A DNA stretch of 64,000 nucleotides from Panorpa germanica. Lineage: Eukaryota; Arthropoda; Insecta; Mecoptera; Panorpidae. The notes under the pieces were generated by a model. The model was given only the letters and a program-made list of their open reading frames with translations. It searched no databases and was not told the origin of the DNA. Positions 1 to 12,200 of the stretch are shown piece after piece. Numbering within the stretch: position 1 is the stretch's first letter; every line of letters starts with the position of its first letter. A program made the position numbers and the translations under genes. The DNA is taken from assembly GCA_963678705.1 (NCBI GenBank), contig OY783209.1, positions 7,006,001 through 7,070,000 on the forward strand, in the 5' to 3' direction.

Positions 1-834
1 TTCTTATATTCTTATATGTTTACGCGATTCGTATGGTAGCTCGAAAACGGCTCCATGGAAGTTTTTAAAAATTTCCTATTTCGTAGAGAAAAAAATTCTA
101 AGACTTTTGGCGTCCTCGGATTTTTCCCTGAATTTCCTGGAAACCCGTAATTTTGGAAAAACTGGAAAAAAAGTGAACCCTTTTTTGCTGTATTACTTTT
201 AATTCGTAAAAGATAGAAAGTTGAAATTTTGCATGTGTATTAAGGTATTCAATGCTGACATTTTTCAAAAATTAGAAATTCAAAAAGTGAAAAAGGGGGG
301 GTTGAAGAAATTCAGGGGCCCGGTAGGGAACTTTGGAGAAAGTTCATATTCTGGATTCTAGAATAATTAAGTATATTATTAATAAAAAAAAATTCAAAAT
401 TCCAAAATTTTATTTGGGGGCACGGGGGCAGTATTTGCCGAGAGTAAAAATTGTGCCAGAAAGTTGAAATTTTGTATATAGGCTAATCTTGGTAACTTAT
501 TTACGAATCGAAAAAAAAAATCCCAAATTTTGAAAAAAAGTTGGTCAAATAACGCATAAATTGAAAATATTTTTTATTTTGTTAAAAAAAAAAATTTTTT
601 TTAGTCAATTTATATGTCATGTATATGTGCGCGAGTTTATTTATTATTTCAATTTAAACATAGAACAGTTAAATATGAAATGTAATTACGAATTATTTTA
701 TTGGTTTCAAATCATACACGTCAAAAAGACTTCGCTTTGCGACGGGGGTAAACGTTACTGGAATTTAAATTTTTACATGAAGTTCAAGCCACACATAAAA
801 GACAGACGTCGCTTGCGACGGGGGTAAAAGCTAG
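1..834 (+). repeat. Array unit 1, 5' end at or before window edge
   Basis: This unit repeats at 835-1670 with a period of 836 bp and only a few differences. It ends with the hairpin at 807-820 and CTAG at 831-834. A 88-codon open frame at 561-827 is low-complexity and recurs with the repeat; I do not regard it as a gene. Confidence 0.75.
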
Positions 835-1670
835 TATGTTTATATTCTTATATGTTTACGCGATTCGTATGGTAGCTCGAAAACGGCTCCATGGAAGTTT
901 TTAAAAATTTCCTATTTCATAGAGAAAAAAATTCTAAGACTTTTGGCGTCCTCGGATTTTTCCCTGAATTTCCTGGAAACCCGTAATTTTGGAAAAACTG
1001 GAAAAAAAGTGAACCCTTTTTTGCTGTATTACTTTTAATTCGTAAAAGATAGAAAGTTGAAATTTTGCATGTGTATTAAGGTATTCAATGCTGACATTTT
1101 TCAAAAATTAGAAATTCAAAAAGTGAAAAAGGGGGGGTTGAAGAAATTCGGGGGCCCGGTAGGGAACTTTGGAGAAAGTTCATATTCTGGATTCTAGAAT
1201 AATTAAGTATATTATTAATAAAAAAAAATTCAAAATTCCAAAATTTTATTTGGGGGCACGGGGGCAGTATTTGCCGAGAGTAAAAATTGTGCCAGAAAGT
1301 TGAAATTTTGTATATAGGCTAATCTTGGTAACTTATTTACGAATCGAAAAAAAAAATCCCAAATTTTGAAAAAAAGTTGGTCAAATAACGCATAAATTGA
1401 AAATATTTTTTATTTTGTTAAAAAAAATAATTTTTTTTAGTCAATTTATATGTCATGTATATGTGCGCGAGTTTATTTATTATTTCAATTTAAAAATAGA
1501 ACAGTTAAATATGAAATGTAATTACGAATTATTTTATTGGTTTCAAATCATACACGCCAAGAAGACTTCGCTTTGCGACGGGGGTAAACGTTACTGGAAT
1601 TTAAATTTTTACATGAAGTTCAAGCCACACACAAAAGACAAACGTCGCTTGCGACGGGGGTAAAAGCTAG
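835..1670 (+). repeat. Array unit 2, near-identical to unit 1
   Basis: It matches unit 1 almost base for base over 836 bp. Visible differences include one A/G change near 1150 and small changes in the A/T runs near 1425. The high identity points to recent duplication or homogenisation. It ends in CTAG at 1667-1670. Confidence 0.75.
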
Positions 1671-2519
1671 TATATTATAATGTCCGAGGTGTATGTTTAT
1701 TTTCTTATATGTTTATATTCTTATATTCTTATATGTTTATATTCTTATATGTTTACGCGATTCGTATGGTAGCTCCTAAAACGGCTCCGTCAATGTTTCT
1801 GAAAATTTCCTATTTCGTAGAGAAAAAAATTCTAAGACTTTTGGCGTCCCCGAATTTTTCCCTGAATTTCCTGGAAACCCGTAATTTTGGAAAAACTGGA
1901 AAAAAAGTGATCCCTTTTTTGGTGTATTACTTTTAAGTCGTAAAAGATAGAAAGTTGAAATTTTGCATGTGCATTAAGCTTTTTAATGCTGACATTTCTC
2001 AAAAAGTAGCAATTTAAAAATTGAAAAAGGGGGGCTTGAAGAAATTCGGGGGCCCGGTAAGGAACGTTGGAAAAAGTTCATATTCTGGATTCTAGAATAA
2101 TTAAGTATATTATTAATAAAAAAAAATTCAAAATTTCAAAATTTTATTGGGGGGCACGGGGGCAGTATTTGCCGACAGTAAAAATTGTGCTAGAAAGTTG
2201 AAATTTTGTATATAGGCTAACCTTGGTAACTTATTTACGAATCGAAAAAAAAAATCCCAAATTTTGAAAAAAAGTTGGTCAAATAACGCATAAATTGAAA
2301 ATATTTTTTATTTTGATAAAAGAATATATTTTTTTAGTCAATTTATATGTGTTAATGTATATGTGCGCGAGTTTATTTATTATTTCAATTTAAAAATAGA
2401 ATTAAATATGAATTGTAATTACGAATTATTTTATTGGATTCAAATCATACACGCCAAATAGACGTCGCCTTGCGACGGGGGTAAACCCTGAACTTTAAAA
2501 GAGACTTTAAATACTTTAA
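1671..2519 (+). repeat. Array unit 3, diverged, lacking the CTAG terminus
   Basis: It begins with an A+T-rich leader of repeated tattcttatatg-type words, then follows the unit 1 order with many substitutions. It reaches the hairpin at about 2462-2476, but the sequence afterwards (gtaaaccctgaac) has no CTAG and runs straight into another unit interior. Confidence 0.65.
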
Positions 2520-3082
2520 AGAGAAAAAAATTCTAAGACTTTTGGCGTCCCTGGATTTTTCCCTGAATTTCCTGGAAACCCGTAATTTTGGAAAAACTGG
2601 AAAAAAAGTGAGCCCTTTTTTGCTGTATTACTTTTAATTCGTAAAAGATAAAAAGTTGAAATTTTGCATGTGTATTAAGGTATTCAATGCTGACATATCT
2701 CAAAAATTAGAAATTCAAAAATTTAAAAGTGGGGGGTTGAAGAAATTCGGGGGCCCGGTAGGGAACGTTGGAGAAAGTTCATATTCCGGGTTCTAGAATA
2801 ATTATGTATATTATTAATAAAAGAAAATTCAAAATTTCAAAATTTTATTTGCGGGCACGGGAGCAGTTTTTGCCGAAAGTAAAAATTGTGCAAAAAACTT
2901 GAAATTTTGTATATAGGCTAACCTTGGTAACTTATTTACGAATCAAAAATTATTTATTTTTGTATGTAAAATTTATATAGAACAAGTTAAATATTTGAAT
3001 TTTAAAATGGAAATTAAATTTGACATGAAACTAAAGCCATACACAAAAGACAGACGTCGCTTGCGACGGGGGTAAAAGCTAG
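2520..3082 (+). repeat. Array unit 4, 5'-truncated
   Basis: It starts inside the repeat at the gagaaaaaaattctaagac segment, so the 5' third is missing. A shortened interior leads to the full 3' hairpin and CTAG at 3079-3082. Confidence 0.65.
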
Positions 3083-3850
3083 TATATTATAATGTCCCAG
3101 GTGTTTGAATCTATTCTTATATTCTTATGATCTTATATGTTTGGTACTGAATTTTGTATGGCAGCGCGAGAACGGCTCCGGCGATCTTTTTAAAAATTTC
3201 CTATTTCGTAGAGAAAAAAATTGTAAGACTTTTGGCGTCCCCGGATTTTTCCCTGAATTTCCTGGAAACCCGTAATTTTGGAAAAACTGGAAAATTCGAA
3301 AAAATACTTTTGCAAATATCTGACGAACTAGAAAAGATAGAAAACTGAAATTTGGTATGTGTATTGAGATTATAATTGTGCACATTTTCCAATAGTTGGA
3401 AATTTGAAATTTGAGTTCAGTAGCGGCGCGAATTTTTGGGGGCAATGTTAGAATAGAGTTAGGACGTTCAAATTTAATATGTAGGCTCGCTGTAGACAGT
3501 AATTAATGAAAAAAAATAAACAGCCCCAAATTTCCAGTGGCGGCGGGAGTTGAGACAGTAAAAGCCAAAAATATTGAAAATGTAGTATTATAACTTAGGG
3601 TATGTATTAAGACACTAATTGCGCATGTTTGCCAATAATTGGATTACCAAAATTTTAATTCAGTAGCGGCGTGATTTTTTGGGGGCAATGTCGCAACAGA
3701 GCTAGCACGTTGATATTTGGAACGTGGGCCCTATATAGAGTGTCATTAAAGACACACTATAGAAAATTGCAACTTTCCAGAGGCGGCGGGCGCTGGGGGC
3801 CAAAGACCAGAAATATAAAATATATAGAGATAGGGCTATAGTTTAAAAAA
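3083..3850 (+). repeat. Array unit 5, variant interior with internal duplication
   Basis: The first 220 bases match the other units. The rest is a different module containing two diverged direct copies about 245 bp apart; the motif cagtagcggcg, followed by a T/G run and gggggcaatgt, appears near 3419 and 3661. It looks like a second subfamily sharing the same 5' end. Confidence 0.6.
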
Positions 3851-4768
3851 TATCCTGTATTATAATGTTCCAACTGTTTGAATCTATTCTTATATTCTTA
3901 TCCTATATTATAATGTTCCAACTGTTTGAATCTATTCTAATATTCTTATATGTTTATATGTTTGGTACTGAATTTTGTATGGCAGCGCGAAAACGGCTCC
4001 ATCAATGTTTTTGAAAATTTCCTATTTCGTAGAGAAAAAAATTCTAAGACTTTTGGCGTCCCCAGATTTTTCCCTGAATTTCCTGGAAACCCGTAATTTT
4101 GGAAAAACTGGAAAAAAATTGAGCCCTTTTTTGCTGTATCACTTTTAATTCGTAAAAGATAGAAAGTTGAAATTTTGCATGTGTATTAAGGTATTCAAAG
4201 CTGACATTTCTCAAAAATTAAAAATTCAAAAATTGACAAAGGTTGAAGAAATTCGGGGGCCCGGTAGGGAACTTTGGAGAAAGTTTATATTCTGGATTTT
4301 AGAATAATTAAGTATAGTATTAATAAAAAATAATTCAAAATTTCAAAATTTTATTTGGGAGCACGGGGGCAGTATTTTCCGAGAGTAAAAATTGTGCTAG
4401 AAATTTGAAATTTTGTATATAAGCTAACCTTGGTAACTTATTTACGAATCGAAAAAAAAAATCCCAAATTTTGAAAAAAAGTTGGTCCAATAACGAATAA
4501 ATTGAAAATATTTTATATTTTGTTGAAAAAAATATATTTTTTTAGTCAATTTATATGTGTTAATGTATATGTGTGCGAGTTTATTATTTCAATTTAAAAA
4601 TAAAGTTAAATATAATATGTAATTACAAATTATTTTATTGGATTCAAATGATACACGTTAAAAAGAACCTTTGTGACGAGGGTAAACTGTGGTGGAATTT
4701 AAATTTTTACATGAAGTTCAAGTTACACACAAAAGACAGACGTCGCTTGCGACGGGGGTAAAAGCTAG
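3851..4768 (+). repeat. Array unit 6
   Basis: The leader (tattataatgttccaactg) is present twice, near 3858 and 3907, showing a small duplication at the 5' end. The body follows unit 1 order and ends with hairpin plus CTAG at 4765-4768. Confidence 0.65.
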
Positions 4769-4784
4769 TGTGATTATAAAATTA

Positions 4785-4880
4785 CTAGCGGTCATCCCCG
4801 TCGCAAAGCGACGTCTGTCTTTTATGTGTGAATTGAATTTCATCTCAAATTTTAATTTCCTTTTTCAATTCAAATTTTTA
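4785..4880 (-). mobile_element. Inverted Helitron-like 3' end
   Basis: Read on the minus strand it has the palindrome cgtcgctttgcgacg, ten bases, then CTAG at 4788-4785 followed by T. It faces the end of unit 6 tail to tail with 16 bp between the two CTAG motifs. The inner limit is uncertain. Confidence 0.5.
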
Positions 4881-6697
4881 TCTCATTCTATAAGTCACGA
4901 TAAATGTCGCAGTCACGTGATGGTATTGTTTTATCGTAACAAGATTTTTATATCGTGACAACCCAGTATCGCACTTGCCACAAGCTTATTATAAGGTTTA
5001 TTTTTTACTTGTCTTATAGAAAATAGTTTTGCAGTGCATTTCGATTTGCTTGTTTCCCGTAACTTGTACTTCTCTTATAGAAAACTGCCTTGCAGTGACT
5101 ATATATTACACTGATAGCTTACTACAATCTAATTAAAGTGTTTCTTTTCATAGATAGTTGTTAACCTCTAATAATATTATTTCTTTAAAGTAGTAATATA
5201 TCTAGATACGTCTACGTGAATATTATTGTAGTGGAAAAAGAGCGTTGGCTGCCAACGTCGTGTAAGTATAATAATCATCATTTGAAGAAAAAAATTTACA
5301 AAATGATAAATAAAGGTTAAAACTAAATCGTTGTTGAAATAAAACAAAAATATTTTTTTTGTAAATAATTAAAAATTAAGTTTGAAATTAGGTAATTTTT
5401 AACTGCATATAACTTAAGTTTGGTTTGATATATTGAAAAAGCGATTCAACAACAACGTAGATTGCACCTTTCTTAACAATATTCTTTTATAGTAATAAAC
5501 TATTAAACTTTAAGCAAAGAGGAAGACGTTGGCAGCTAATGCACTAAAACATGAATTTTTGAACAAATTTACAATCTGCTTAGACTGCTAACACAGTAAC
5601 ACTAACACATTGAAATTGGACTATGTGTGTTTTTTCAAAAAAAAACCCGTCTTCACCCGCAATTTCCTGACCCGACGGAATATTTCAACGATAAATGCCC
5701 TTAAGAATTTAAGAATATCTTCGGTTATTTATGTATATCTGAAGCTAGTTCCTCTCTAATTTCTTGTTGAGTTACTTTACCACTATAACTTAGAAAGCAT
5801 ATAAATATATCATAACTTTTTGTAGCATAGAATTGGTTGGATTCTGTATGATTCACATAAAACTAAACAAATTACAGTAGTTAACAAGATATTATAACAA
5901 TAATATTTGTTTCGGACAAGCGGTCACTATTACATACGACTTTATACCATTACGAGTAAGCCATAGAATTAGTCTCTGGTGTATCATTTATCCAGCGAGA
6001 TTTTTGTGTTATAATTTATGAATGCTATCAAATAAAAACATAAATGGTTGTTTTTATAGGTCCAGTCTAATGGCTCTCTCTCTCTCTTTTCCCTTTCTAG
6101 TTCTACTACATATTATCAATGGCTTTAGGAGAGGAGAATAATAGTTAAGTACCGAGATACAAAGATCTTAGATAAAATATATATAAAGCCTTATATAATA
6201 ATAATTAAATTAAGTAAATATATCATCGTTTTGAAACGGGTAATAATTAAAGCTTTACCATCATAATTATTATATAGATCAGTCCAGTACATCACTTCGC
6301 AACCCTTGTGCGGGACTTGATTTCCCCTGAATCCTGAAAATACTGGATAGGACCCTTTTGTAGTAGTACAGTTCCCAGAGGAACGCCCATTGGTCGGTTA
6401 TATCTCGTTTGGACAATGATTCTGTCCAAATAAATGGAGGAGGACAGACGAAAACAATTCAATGCAGGGATATCAAGAACTTATTTCAGATTACTTGATT
6501 TCGGTAAATTTAACAAACTTTTGTTATAGACTGAATGCCTCTGCCATGTTTGTCTCTGTGGTATACTCGTATTTTAAACGCGACTCTATTCTTATAACAC
6601 TGTTAAAGATTTTTGTCTTGCAATTGTTTTTATATATTTTAAAATACAGTGTCATTTTGTTTTTCATGAAGATTTACCTAGTTCAAATACGGACTAG
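4881..6697. other. Gene-free A+T-rich stretch
   Basis: No convincing gene. It has a 9-bp inverted pair gtcacgata/tatcgtgac at about 4905-4958 enclosing a CACGTG, a diverged direct repeat near 5008-5095 (cttatagaaaa.. ttgcagtg twice), and a short CT microsatellite near 6076-6088. Confidence 0.5.
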
Positions 6698-6951
6698 TAG
6701 CCTTGCTAAAGAAAGTTGACATTACCATCGTCTATTACCATCTTTCAAACGACACCATTCAACATTTCAGAGTGATTTATAGGTTAGTTCAGATTTGACA
6801 TCCATTCGTGCATTAATTTCCATTGTATCGAAAAACATCAACCACGTTTAATACAAATGAATGTTAAATCGAAACTAGCCAATGAATCACTCTGAAATTT
6901 TGTATGGTGTCGTTTGAAAGATGGTAATGTCAACTTTACTTAGTAAGGTTA
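6698..6951. mobile_element. Foldback element
   Basis: Almost the whole 254 bp is a long imperfect inverted repeat centred near 6825. The outer arms share aaagttgacattaccatc and ctttcaaacgacaccat. The left arm has an extra ~11-bp insertion beside a repeated ttaccatc. No coding capacity. It looks like a foldback or MITE-type element; I see no clear target duplication. Confidence 0.65.
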
Positions 6952-8709
6952 ATTGTCCTCAAACACGGGTTCTTATTAATTCACCATCCTAGTTTTGATA
7001 TATCATGTAAACGCATAATTAACTATGCCACCCGTGTTACCGGTGGCGCAGTAACAAGTTTCTGCCTTCAACGCCTAATTTCTCATAACAGTAGTACATA
7101 TCCTGACCTGTACAATTGACCGTGCTACTTCTTAAACATACACTAAAAAAAACTAAATATAAAACTATTCCTAATAATTTATTACGTACGCATACATGAA
7201 ATGAACATGACATATTGTTTGTCAACTTGTAAAAGGTCAAGTTAATGATTTACTGCCACTCTAGCGGCCATTTTATGTACTAAATATTCTCTTTGACTTC
7301 ACACAACAAACATATTATATTCCACACACCATACACCGCCATCTGCCTACAATGAGTGTTTGGTTGTATTGTAGTGCGTCTGTTTTATATGTTTTGTGTT
7401 TTGAATAGCCCGCCCGTTTGTCCCGTTTGTCCCGTTTGTCCATTCAATGGTTTTGTACATTTGTAGTTAGTTGTGCTATTCAGATTTACCTAGAACGCGT
7501 GTTTGATTTTAATTCAAATTAATCAGAATTGTTGTTAACCATAGATACGTCCCCCACTTCTCTCACCCTTGTAATAAACACGAACTGATACTGGCTGAAT
7601 TTACCACTCCCAAAAATACACTATCTATTCTATTACCCAACCTCATCATTGTCCGAGAGAAGGATATAGTGAAAAAGCTAGTGAAGCCAGTAAAAGAAAA
7701 TTTAAAAACATTTATTTTCGAACACGCTTATAGAAATCACACAAACTTAAGTGTTTTTTCCGCAAGTGTGTCAATATATCGTAAAAATATAAAGTAACAA
7801 TATATCGTAACAATATATCGTAACAATATATCGTAACAATATTATCTTGCATAAAAAGCTTTACTAACGTTACAAATTATAAATTTATGTCTAAAGGTAT
7901 TTTTTGTTATGTAATATTACATTAGAACTAAACTATTTACTTATTTTGACTTAATTTGAGCATCACTTGTTGGAAAATTAATTTCGAAATGAATAATAAA
8001 GAAATAGTTGTGACAACACTAATCAAAGATACAGGCACACAATTGCTCACGGCTTTAGTCACTAGATCACTGGTCACTACAAGGAATTATTAATTAGTTG
8101 TTCATGTATTCATGGGATAATGAAGTTCCACACCGAGAATCTATGCCTCTTCATATATTCAGAATATCCTCTAGCAATCTGCGAATAGGGTGGCAGGGTG
8201 GTTCGTGGGGTGACCGACCTGCTACCCCATTGTCAGTATGCTATGCAGATGGTCCATATACAAATAAGATGAAATGGACTTTGCTTTTTCACAAATAGAT
8301 AAACAAACCACATAATGAATCTCGATTGTTTGCTTACAACACCATTATGCTTTGCATATTGAATTCGCTTGGCTTGTAAAACGAATTCAATTATTTTAAG
8401 CTCAAATATGACTGAAAAACTTTTTAATTATTCAAGACATGTTATGGAGTATTATTGTAGTGGTATGTTTTCACCCAGAGCCATCATTAGTGAGGCCAAT
8501 TCTCCATTAATTTTGTGAAAAACAATTTATTGTACTTGGAAAATAGTGCTGTTTAAGAAATCAGGTAAAAATCATAACGTTGCATTCTAGATTCACTCTA
8601 AATTTTGAATAAATGAAATATTAATAGCTTTTGTTTACGTAACATTTCATTGATATATTATTTAATAAATTTTTACGAGGTTTGTCCAAAATTCGTTTAT
8701 CAATGTTTA
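6952..8709. other. Gene-free stretch with two small tandem repeats
   Basis: It holds three copies of a 9-bp unit (cccgtttgt) at about 7413-7439 and about four copies of a 13-bp unit (gtaacaatatatc) at about 7793-7846. I see no gene. Confidence 0.5.
7793..7846. repeat. 13-bp tandem repeat
   Basis: Successive copies of gtaacaatatatc are seen, the last one slightly changed. A related caatatatcgtaa sits just upstream at 7772. Confidence 0.85.
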
Positions 8710-9276
8710 CTATATATTGATAAAGTGGGTTACTAGAACCTCAAATGTCCAATTATTTTTTAATAACTCCTTATATGTTAAGAGATATTAACAATTAAAA
8801 AAGTCATTTTGTCTCTTTAATTAATAAAGGGATTCAACGTTGTACACATTCCAAGTGCATGTGACATCACAATCCTTGTGTAAGGTTACCAACCTTACAG
8901 CTCATAAATCTCTGCTATATGCATTTATATATCAAAATATCAAATATTATTTACAGCTATTTCAAGGAACAATGAAATTCCAATATTATGTCTGCCTTAG
9001 CAGGGTTAAATAAAATTAAAACTTATTATTCTTTGATTGGACTTGATTATTTGACTACCAACAGCTACAAAACATTACCACAGCACTGACCTACTCAACA
9101 ACTAATTGACGTTAAAATGCAATTCACGTCATACAAATATGGCCGACCATTTCTAGCGCTAAAACTACAATTCAAACTTTTAATTGCTACATCTCCGTCA
9201 ATATTTAGATATTTAATAAAATAGACACGCCAATACACATTTATTAACATCAATTTCAATCAACAATTGAAAAATC
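8710..9276 (+). repeat. Left long terminal inverted repeat
   Basis: It is the reverse complement of 13957-14527 with scattered mismatches and small indels. Shared landmarks are the motif around ttggtaaccttac near 8890 and caatcaacaattgaaaaatc at the inner end. Confidence 0.8.
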
Positions 9277-12200
9277 TACCACTAAAAAATGAGGACACAA
9301 GCCCATTGATCTAATTTTTTATGTTCCAACCAGTGTTTATTTATGCATACATTTCAATCATATCGAATGAATAATTTTTGATTGACAGTTAAGAATATTC
9401 GACGAAAATAGAATATAATAAAGCTCTATTAAATTTACTTAAATATCAAATATCTCTTAAACCGTAATTCAGCAAATACCATAGTTACCAAAACAATTTA
9501 ATTCTACTTTTAAAAACAATTTTTCCAATATGTCAACTGATAATATCTTCAAAGCAATTGCTCACTTCATCTTCATCTTCATCTTCCTCTTGAGTTTCTT
9601 GTTGGTATTAAATTCTTAGCTTCGGTTTATTGGCATTTCTCCAAGATATCCAATGCAACTATCAACTTTTATTTTTTTAAGAAAATAAAAAAAATAAACA
9701 AAAATAAATTTAAAAGACCTGGTAGACCTTGGCACGCATGTCTTGTTTTGCTTCCAATAAATATAAATAAATGGTGCAGTGGCTGGAATTCTTCGAGCAT
9801 AGCTTTGTTCCATCCACATATGGAAGTTATATAACGTGTGTATATGTATGTTATATCTATAAAAGTATTCATAATACTGAGCATGGAATTTGCATGTAGT
9901 GGTCTAACAGAATGTAAAACCAACCACTATTAAATTACAAAAGTAGCGTCACTTAAACGACTGTAATTATTAAACTAATAGTTGGAATGTTGAGAAATTT
10001 TGACACATATCGTTTGAAGGTTGATACTATCTAAAAATCATATGGATTTTTTAATAATCTGTATGTCTCCTATTAAAAGTTGATAGAAATAAAAAAAAAT
10101 CAGAAATGTCCAATGATTAGAAATTAACTATCAAAAATTCTTATTTGAAGAATAAAGAAAAAGGATTATTGCGAAGTCTTTTAATTGTAAATAACACAAC
10201 ATTTTTAATATCTAAACATGTAAATAGTTCTATTCCAGCCATTGGTTTATAACTGGTTTATAAGCTTTTCCTTTTCCATTCCATTCAAATAAAATTATTA
10301 CCACATATCCACACTTTGGCGATCGATTAATGCACAAAGTATGTTTTGTTTGTTAAGTTTTTCATCACAATTAAACATATATTGTACATATATCAGAAAT
10401 TAAACTAGTTAATAAAAGTATTACAAAATTATAAGAACAAAAATACAAGTGCAAATAACTAAAAATAAGCAGTATTCGTATAACAATTTCTTTGTTCACT
10501 AAAAACATACATCTAAAACAAAACACATATGTGTTTTCTATGAAACATGAGGACAAGGACACTTCCTTTTTGAAAATATGAGCTGTGTTGGAACTTGTAA
10601 AATATTAGATTGTCTCCTGCCTGCATTTATTTAATGATAATGCAACAGAGTTATGTTAATCTTTAGTAATATGTGTTCGAACACAACCTTGTTAACGTTT
10701 CAATTAAAAATTAATTATATCCAAATTAAATTAATGTTATTCAGTAATCATCCAAAAACCACATTTACTTAGAAAAGAATTCTGCCTCGATTTATTCGCA
10801 AAAAGAGCCCTGTTTACATATATTTCGATTACAACAAATTAAAGTAGATAATCAATATTTGTGGAATGGAACAGACCGGAATTTCCAACAAATAAAACAA
10901 ACGCCTCTGTGTAATAAATTTGGCGCTGTTCTCTCCGATCTTAGAGAAGAAGCTATAAGATATTTTTGGCACTGATTTCGCTGTTATGCACGTACATATT
11001 TCTTTTCTTTATTTGTTACTTAATGGTCGAGATGAGTAAAATATATTACCACTTGAAAGTCAAAGGCTTTAATTTGTGTGTGAATTCACAATTATTTATA
11101 CTCACAAGTCGCACTAATGTATGAAACTGGATTGGTCCTTCGAAGCCGGATTCAACATAGATATTTGTAGAAGTACTTATTTCAAATATTCTAGTTAGTG
11201 ATTCAGTCGAATTTGAAATTATTTAGTGATTCAGTGATGTACTTAATTAATTTCTAAAATTGACGAAGTTAATTCTGCAAATGTGATGAATTTTCGTAAT
11301 AAACTTTCAAGCTTGAAATAAGTTTACCGTATCTTTCTCAGAATCCATCTTCTTAGAATTTAACATAAACATTTTTAGTAGAAGATGCGAGGTTATTTAA
11401 AAACTATAAAAAAAATCTATAAAATTTACAAAAGATTCTAAAAAACCCAAACAAGTTGTTGAAGAACGGACATTATATAATATAACGATGACTATATGCC
11501 CGCCATATTACATCAGATGGGCATAGAAACGCGAGCGGGTGAAGAGAGGAAGACAAGTTTTATAACTTCAGCTTTAGTAGGTTACCCGAGCGAGAAATAT
11601 CTGCAGTCTATTGAGTTTGCCCTTGAGTCTTTCTGAGAAGGGCAAATTATATTATGGTGTATTAGGTTTTATTATTTTGTTTTGTTTTGTTTTGTTGTGT
11701 TGGTATTCTTTCGTTGTGTTTCTTGCGATGTTGTACAATCGTGCATCATTTCATTCCTGTTGCACCGCGCGCCATGGTTTAAGTTTAAAATGTTATCCGG
11801 TAAATTGTAATCAGCGAGTTGCGAGTCCTGTTGGAATGGAAGCCCCATAACAACCAGGCACGGCCTGCCTGCCTGCCTGCCTGGCTGGATATTTGCAGCT
11901 TGGATGGTCACCGCCAGACCCAGTGTAGGGTTTGCCAAGGCCAACCACTTCGGTTTATTGTATTATTGCATGATGTTTAATGTGTTAAAGTATGCGAATA
12001 TAGCTACAGAAACATGCAAAACACACAACGAAATGCGGTTTTTAAAAAGGGCCGCACTAGAGAAAGTCATTCATAAATCTGTCTGCATTCGCGGAATTGG
12101 AAAACATATAGAAGAAAGGAGCCAGATTGTATAATAATTCTACTTTCATTAAGTTTTGCATATGATGCAACAGCTCTTCTGTTTTTATCAAAGGAACTTG

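Larger units (their letters stand above)
1..4768 (+). mobile_element. Tandem array of Helitron-like nonautonomous elements
   Basis: About six related units follow one another head to tail. Complete 3' ends carry the palindrome cgtcgcttgcgacg, then exactly ten bases, then CTAG followed by T (CTAG at 831-834, 1667-1670, 3079-3082 and 4765-4768). A hairpin 10-12 bases before a CTRR terminus with T after it is the known hallmark of Helitron 3' ends. Interiors share long stretches such as the segment around 930-1000, seen again near 1830, 2540, 3200 and 4040. No Rep/helicase coding sequence is present, so the units would be nonautonomous. The Helitron class is an inference from the termini; the repeat itself is directly visible. 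Confidence 0.6.

Noticed and set aside
561..827. 88-codon plus-strand frame repeated at 1397-1663
   Set aside because: It lies within the Helitron-like repeat units, is Phe/Lys/Tyr-rich low-complexity sequence, and ends across the terminal hairpin.
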